A DNA stretch of 7,059 nucleotides from RUG11237 sp045119215 (lineage in GTDB: Bacteria > Bacillota > Clostridia > Lachnospirales > Lachnospiraceae): assembly GCA_045119215.1 (NCBI GenBank), contig JBGVDD010000133.1, positions 1 through 7,059 of the forward strand, in the 5' to 3' direction. Numbering within the stretch: the first letter of the stretch is position 1; every line of letters begins with the position of its first letter. Position numbers and translations under genes: made by a program. Below, piece after piece: positions 5,195 through 7,059 of this stretch. The notes under the pieces were generated by a model, which made no database searches, was not told the DNA's origin, and saw only the letters and a program-made list of their open reading frames with translations.

Positions 5195-5413
5195 ACAGAT
5201 TATCTCATTTGCATGGATACGATGAATTTGAGAAATCTTGCAAGAATTATTGGTCAGGATTCAGATAATAAGGTGTCGCTTCTTCTTGATTACACTGACA
5301 GAAAAGGTGCATCTATTGCAGATCCGTGGAATTCTGGCAATTTTGTTAAAACATATGAAGATATAGTGGAAGGATGTCAGGGATTTTTAAAATACCTTGG
5401 ATATGAAATATGA
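5195..5413 (+). pseudogene. C-terminal remnant of a low-molecular-weight protein tyrosine phosphatase
   Basis: The frame reads TDYLICMDTMNLRNLARIIG, then LLLDYTDRKGASIADPWNSG and YEDIVEGCQGFLKYLGYEI. This is the typical second half of the LMW-PTP fold, including the conserved DPW loop whose aspartate acts as general acid. The similarity begins upstream of the first ATG (5213), at codon 5195, immediately after an in-frame TAA (5192-5194). About 85 N-terminal residues are therefore missing, including the catalytic CX5R phosphate loop. A 66-residue product could be made from 5213, but it could not be a phosphatase. It ends in an ATGA overlap with the HAD gene, so the original operon was PTP-HAD. 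Confidence 0.85.
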
Positions 5414-6060
5414 GAAAATACGATTTAGTAATATTTGATATGGATGGCACAATTCTTAATACGCTCGATGATATTCATAATGCCGTAAATGCAGCACTTT
5501 CCAAGTATGGTTATCCATTAAAGACAATAGATGAGACAAGGAAAAATGTTGGTAACGGGTTTCGAAAGACGCTTGAACGCTCATTTGCCAAGATGCCACA
5601 GGAAAGTGAGTTCGAGGAAATACTAAAAGATATGCTTGAATATTACAGTGATCATTCTGCAGATAATACAAGGCCATATGATGGGATAAATGAATTGATT
5701 GCAGATATCAGGGAAGCGGGATATCTAACAGCAGTAATATCTAATAAGAAAGATAGTGCAGTTCAGGATTTATGTGAGGAATATTTCAAAAACCTTTTTG
5801 TGGAAAGCATAGGTGAGCGCCAAGGGCAGAAGCTTAAGCCTGCGCCTGATGCCATATATGACCTTACAAAGAGACTAAACATATCACTTTCAAGGACTAT
5901 TTATATTGGGGATTCGGATGTTGACCTTGCTACAGCGGCAAATGCCAATATAGACTGCATTGCAGTAACATGGGGATTTCGTGATGAAGAATTTCTTGTT
6001 AAAAATGGAGCTAAGATAATTGCTCATAATCCAGATGATGTAAGAAGAATATTATTATAA
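5410..6060 (+). CDS. HAD-superfamily phosphatase, phosphoglycolate phosphatase-like
   Basis: A 216-residue cytoplasmic hydrolase of HAD subfamily I, close in layout to Gph/PGMB-type enzymes. Motif I is FDMDGTILNT (nucleophile D10, acid/base D12). A helical cap occupies about 15-85. Motif II is S111 in VISNKK, motif III K143 in KLKPAPDAIY, and motif IV GDSDVD (G167-D172). All catalytic positions are present, so the enzyme should be active on a small phosphorylated metabolite. Which one cannot be told, since phosphoglycolate is only the usual family label. Its ATG overlaps the TGA of the phosphatase remnant by 4 nt. Translation therefore probably depended on that gene and may still rely on ribosomes reaching its stop. 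Confidence 0.9.
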   Translation: MRKYDLVIFDMDGTILNTLDDIHNAVNAALSKYGYPLKTIDETRKNVGNGFRKTLERSFAKMPQESEFEEILKDMLEYYSDHSADNTRPYDGINELIADIREAGYLTAVISNKKDSAVQDLCEEYFKNLFVESIGERQGQKLKPAPDAIYDLTKRLNISLSRTIYIGDSDVDLATAANANIDCIAVTWGFRDEEFLVKNGAKIIAHNPDDVRRILL

Positions 6061-6381
6061 ATAATACCCTGAGTATTGCATTTTGCAAAATGGTGCATCG
6101 TTCAACTTAAGACACTTAAGTTCTTGATAAAACGACACTCTCGATAGATAGTATTTTTGGAATAATATCCTTTAATAAGGTAAGATATGCCGAATAAAAT
6201 CGTTTGGGTAACTTTATCACTTTAAAGTGTGATGCGTTACTCGGAAACTTGAAATTTTATCTTTACAAAGGCAACAACAAATTTCAGTTTTCATATTTGT
6301 TTAATTTCTTCCCAATTATTCTTCCTCATGTGTTATACTATCGTAGGTTGGGAATAAAACGAAATATTGGAGGCAACAAAC
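6061..6381 (+). other. Gene-free region with short palindromes and a weak promoter
   Basis: 321 nt without a supportable gene. It holds three short perfect palindromic elements: CATTTTGCAAAATG at 6079-6092, AACTTAAG/CTTAAGTT around ACA at 6104-6122, and CACTTTAAAGTG at 6218-6229. No hairpin followed by a T-tract is seen after the HAD gene. A -10-like TATACT at 6334-6339 could start the next transcript. Confidence 0.5.
6334..6339 (+). promoter_or_regulatory. Possible -10 box for the tRNA-binding protein gene
   Basis: TATACT lies about 43 nt before the ATG at 6382 and would give a start site near 6346. No good -35 is found at 16-18 nt upstream, so the call is weak. Confidence 0.35.
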
Positions 6382-6831
6382 ATGAGTGAAGAAACTGTAA
6401 AAATCGAAGAAACAGTTGTAGAAGCTGTTGAAGAAGTGAACGAAGAGACAGAAGTAAAAAAATCTGCTATCGAGATAGAGCCATTATTTGAAGAATATGT
6501 TGATTTTGAAACATTCAGCAAATCAGATTTCCGTGTAGTAAAGGTTAAAGAATGTGCTGCTGTAAAGAAGAGCAAAAAACTTTTACATTTCGTACTTGAT
6601 GATGGTACAGGAACAGACAGAATCATTCTTTCTGGAATCCATGCATTCTATGAACCAGAAGAATTAGTAGGCAAGACACTTCTTGCAATTACAAATCTTC
6701 CACCTAGAAAGATGATGGGAATCGATTCTTGTGGTATGTTAATGTCAGCAGTTCATAACGTAGCAGGAGAAGAAAAATTAAATCTTATCATGCTGGATGA
6801 TGCAATTCCGGCAGGAGCAAAATTATATTAA
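6382..6831 (+). CDS. tRNA-binding domain protein (MetRS-beta / EMAP-like)
   Basis: A 149-residue protein. Residues about 40-149 form an OB-fold tRNA-binding domain like the C-terminal appendix of methionyl-tRNA synthetase: FETFSKSDFRVVKVKECAAV, then KKLLHFVLDDGTG, RIILSGIHAFYEPEELVGKT, ITNLPPRKMMGIDSCGMLMS and the C-terminal LDDAIPAGAKL. In full-length MetRS this domain binds the tRNA outer corner and mediates dimerisation. Here it stands alone, as in proteins annotated as MetRS subunit beta. Residues 1-35 are a Glu/Val/Thr-rich acidic extension, probably disordered. ATG 6382 is the start: GGAGG at 6369-6373 is 8 nt upstream, and the in-frame TTG at 6367 overlaps that site. It may instead act in trans on tRNA or as a CsaA-like chaperone. 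Confidence 0.88.
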   Translation: MSEETVKIEETVVEAVEEVNEETEVKKSAIEIEPLFEEYVDFETFSKSDFRVVKVKECAAVKKSKKLLHFVLDDGTGTDRIILSGIHAFYEPEELVGKTLLAITNLPPRKMMGIDSCGMLMSAVHNVAGEEKLNLIMLDDAIPAGAKLY

Positions 6832-6856
6832 GTAACAGAATAACAGGTAAATGCAG

Positions 6857-6896
6857 GCCACTATAGAGTGAAAACTTTGTAGTGGCTATTATTTTG
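6857..6896 (+). terminator. Probable terminator after the tRNA-binding protein gene
   Basis: GCCACTA (6857-6863) pairs with TAGTGGC (6880-6886) across a 16-nt loop in which AGT/ACT can extend the stem. It is followed by TATTATTTT, a moderate T-rich tail. The ribosome binding site of topB begins less than 20 nt beyond, so read-through is possible. Confidence 0.6.
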
Positions 6897-6915
6897 CAAA
6901 AAATGGAGGTATTGA

Positions 6916-7059
6916 ATGAGTAAATTAGTGATTGCCGAGAAGCCGAGCGTGGCATTGGCTTTAGCAAAAGTCCTGGGAGCATATCAGCGACAGGACGGCT
7001 ATATGGAAGGAAACGGATACCTGGTTTCTTGGTGTGTAGGACATTTGGTGGGGCTTGCT
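6916..7059 (+). CDS. topB: DNA topoisomerase III, N-terminal part (runs off the window)
   Basis: The first 48 codons of a type IA topoisomerase. GGAGG at 6905-6909 lies 6 nt before ATG 6916. The sequence opens the TOPRIM domain with SKLVIAEKPSVALALAKVLG, where E8 is the conserved acidic catalytic residue. GNGYLVSWCVGHLVGLA follows, the typical second TOPRIM strand and loop of TopB. The enzyme relaxes and decatenates DNA through single-strand passage. Type IA enzymes with this N terminus occur both as chromosomal topB and on conjugative elements, and this fragment does not show which applies. The C-terminal half and domain content are not visible. Confidence 0.92.
   Translation, partial: MSKLVIAEKPSVALALAKVLGAYQRQDGYMEGNGYLVSWCVGHLVGLA

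Noticed and set aside
6279..6293. Possible fourth repeat copy (AAATTTCAGT at 6279-6288).
   Set aside because: Only about the first 14 positions agree and the downstream conserved blocks are absent, so chance in AT-rich DNA is likely.
1..7059. CRISPR arrays, tRNA or rRNA genes, transposase genes.
   Set aside because: No regularly spaced repeats with unique spacers of CRISPR size, no cloverleaf or rRNA motifs and no DDE/Y1 transposase reading were seen on either strand.

Overview
The window looks like low-GC Gram-positive DNA, most likely from a gut Clostridia/Lachnospiraceae-type bacterium. The evidence is AT-rich coding with strong GGAGG-type ribosome binding sites and sigma-A promoters (TTGACT-17-TATAAT before the regulator at 2569). 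It also carries a DUF6323/DUF6179-type gene pair and a short stand-alone tRNA-binding protein of the MetRS-beta type. All intact genes I can support are on the + strand.

Left part (1-2400) is an accessory block resembling an array of small cassettes. The tail of an unrecognised gene (3-116) is followed by a DUF6323-like gene (326-787), an overlapping DUF6179-like gene (774-1379), a decayed glyoxalase/VOC start (1404-1508) and a Nudix hydrolase (1579-2091). Three copies of a 50-nt repeat (122-171, 1517-1566, 2112-2161) lie between these segments and align without gaps. After the third copy comes a GC-rich, gene-free stretch that folds into several helices closed by a perfect 10-bp helix (2194-2203 with 2318-2327). 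It ends at a strong intrinsic terminator (2362-2404). This is the most likely undescribed element here: either a structured RNA or a folded recombination site tied to the repeat family.

Middle part (2423-4293) is a compact operon. It has a 46-nt perfect palindrome, a textbook promoter, a double FadR-type operator just after the -10 box, then a GntR/FadR-family regulator, lrgA and lrgB with stop/start overlaps. The layout predicts an autoregulated FCD-domain repressor controlling a LrgAB membrane system. Some LrgAB homologues have been linked to pyruvate transport, so a small carboxylate signal is plausible.

Right part (4294-7059) holds a two-helix membrane protein of unknown function and the C-terminal remnant of a low-molecular-weight protein tyrosine phosphatase (catalytic half missing). 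A HAD phosphatase is start/stop-coupled to that remnant. A 321-nt gene-free stretch, an EMAP/MetRS-beta-like tRNA-binding protein, a weak terminator and the first 48 codons of DNA topoisomerase III follow. Several genes are broken (VOC, tyrosine phosphatase), which indicates repeated insertion and deletion in this region.
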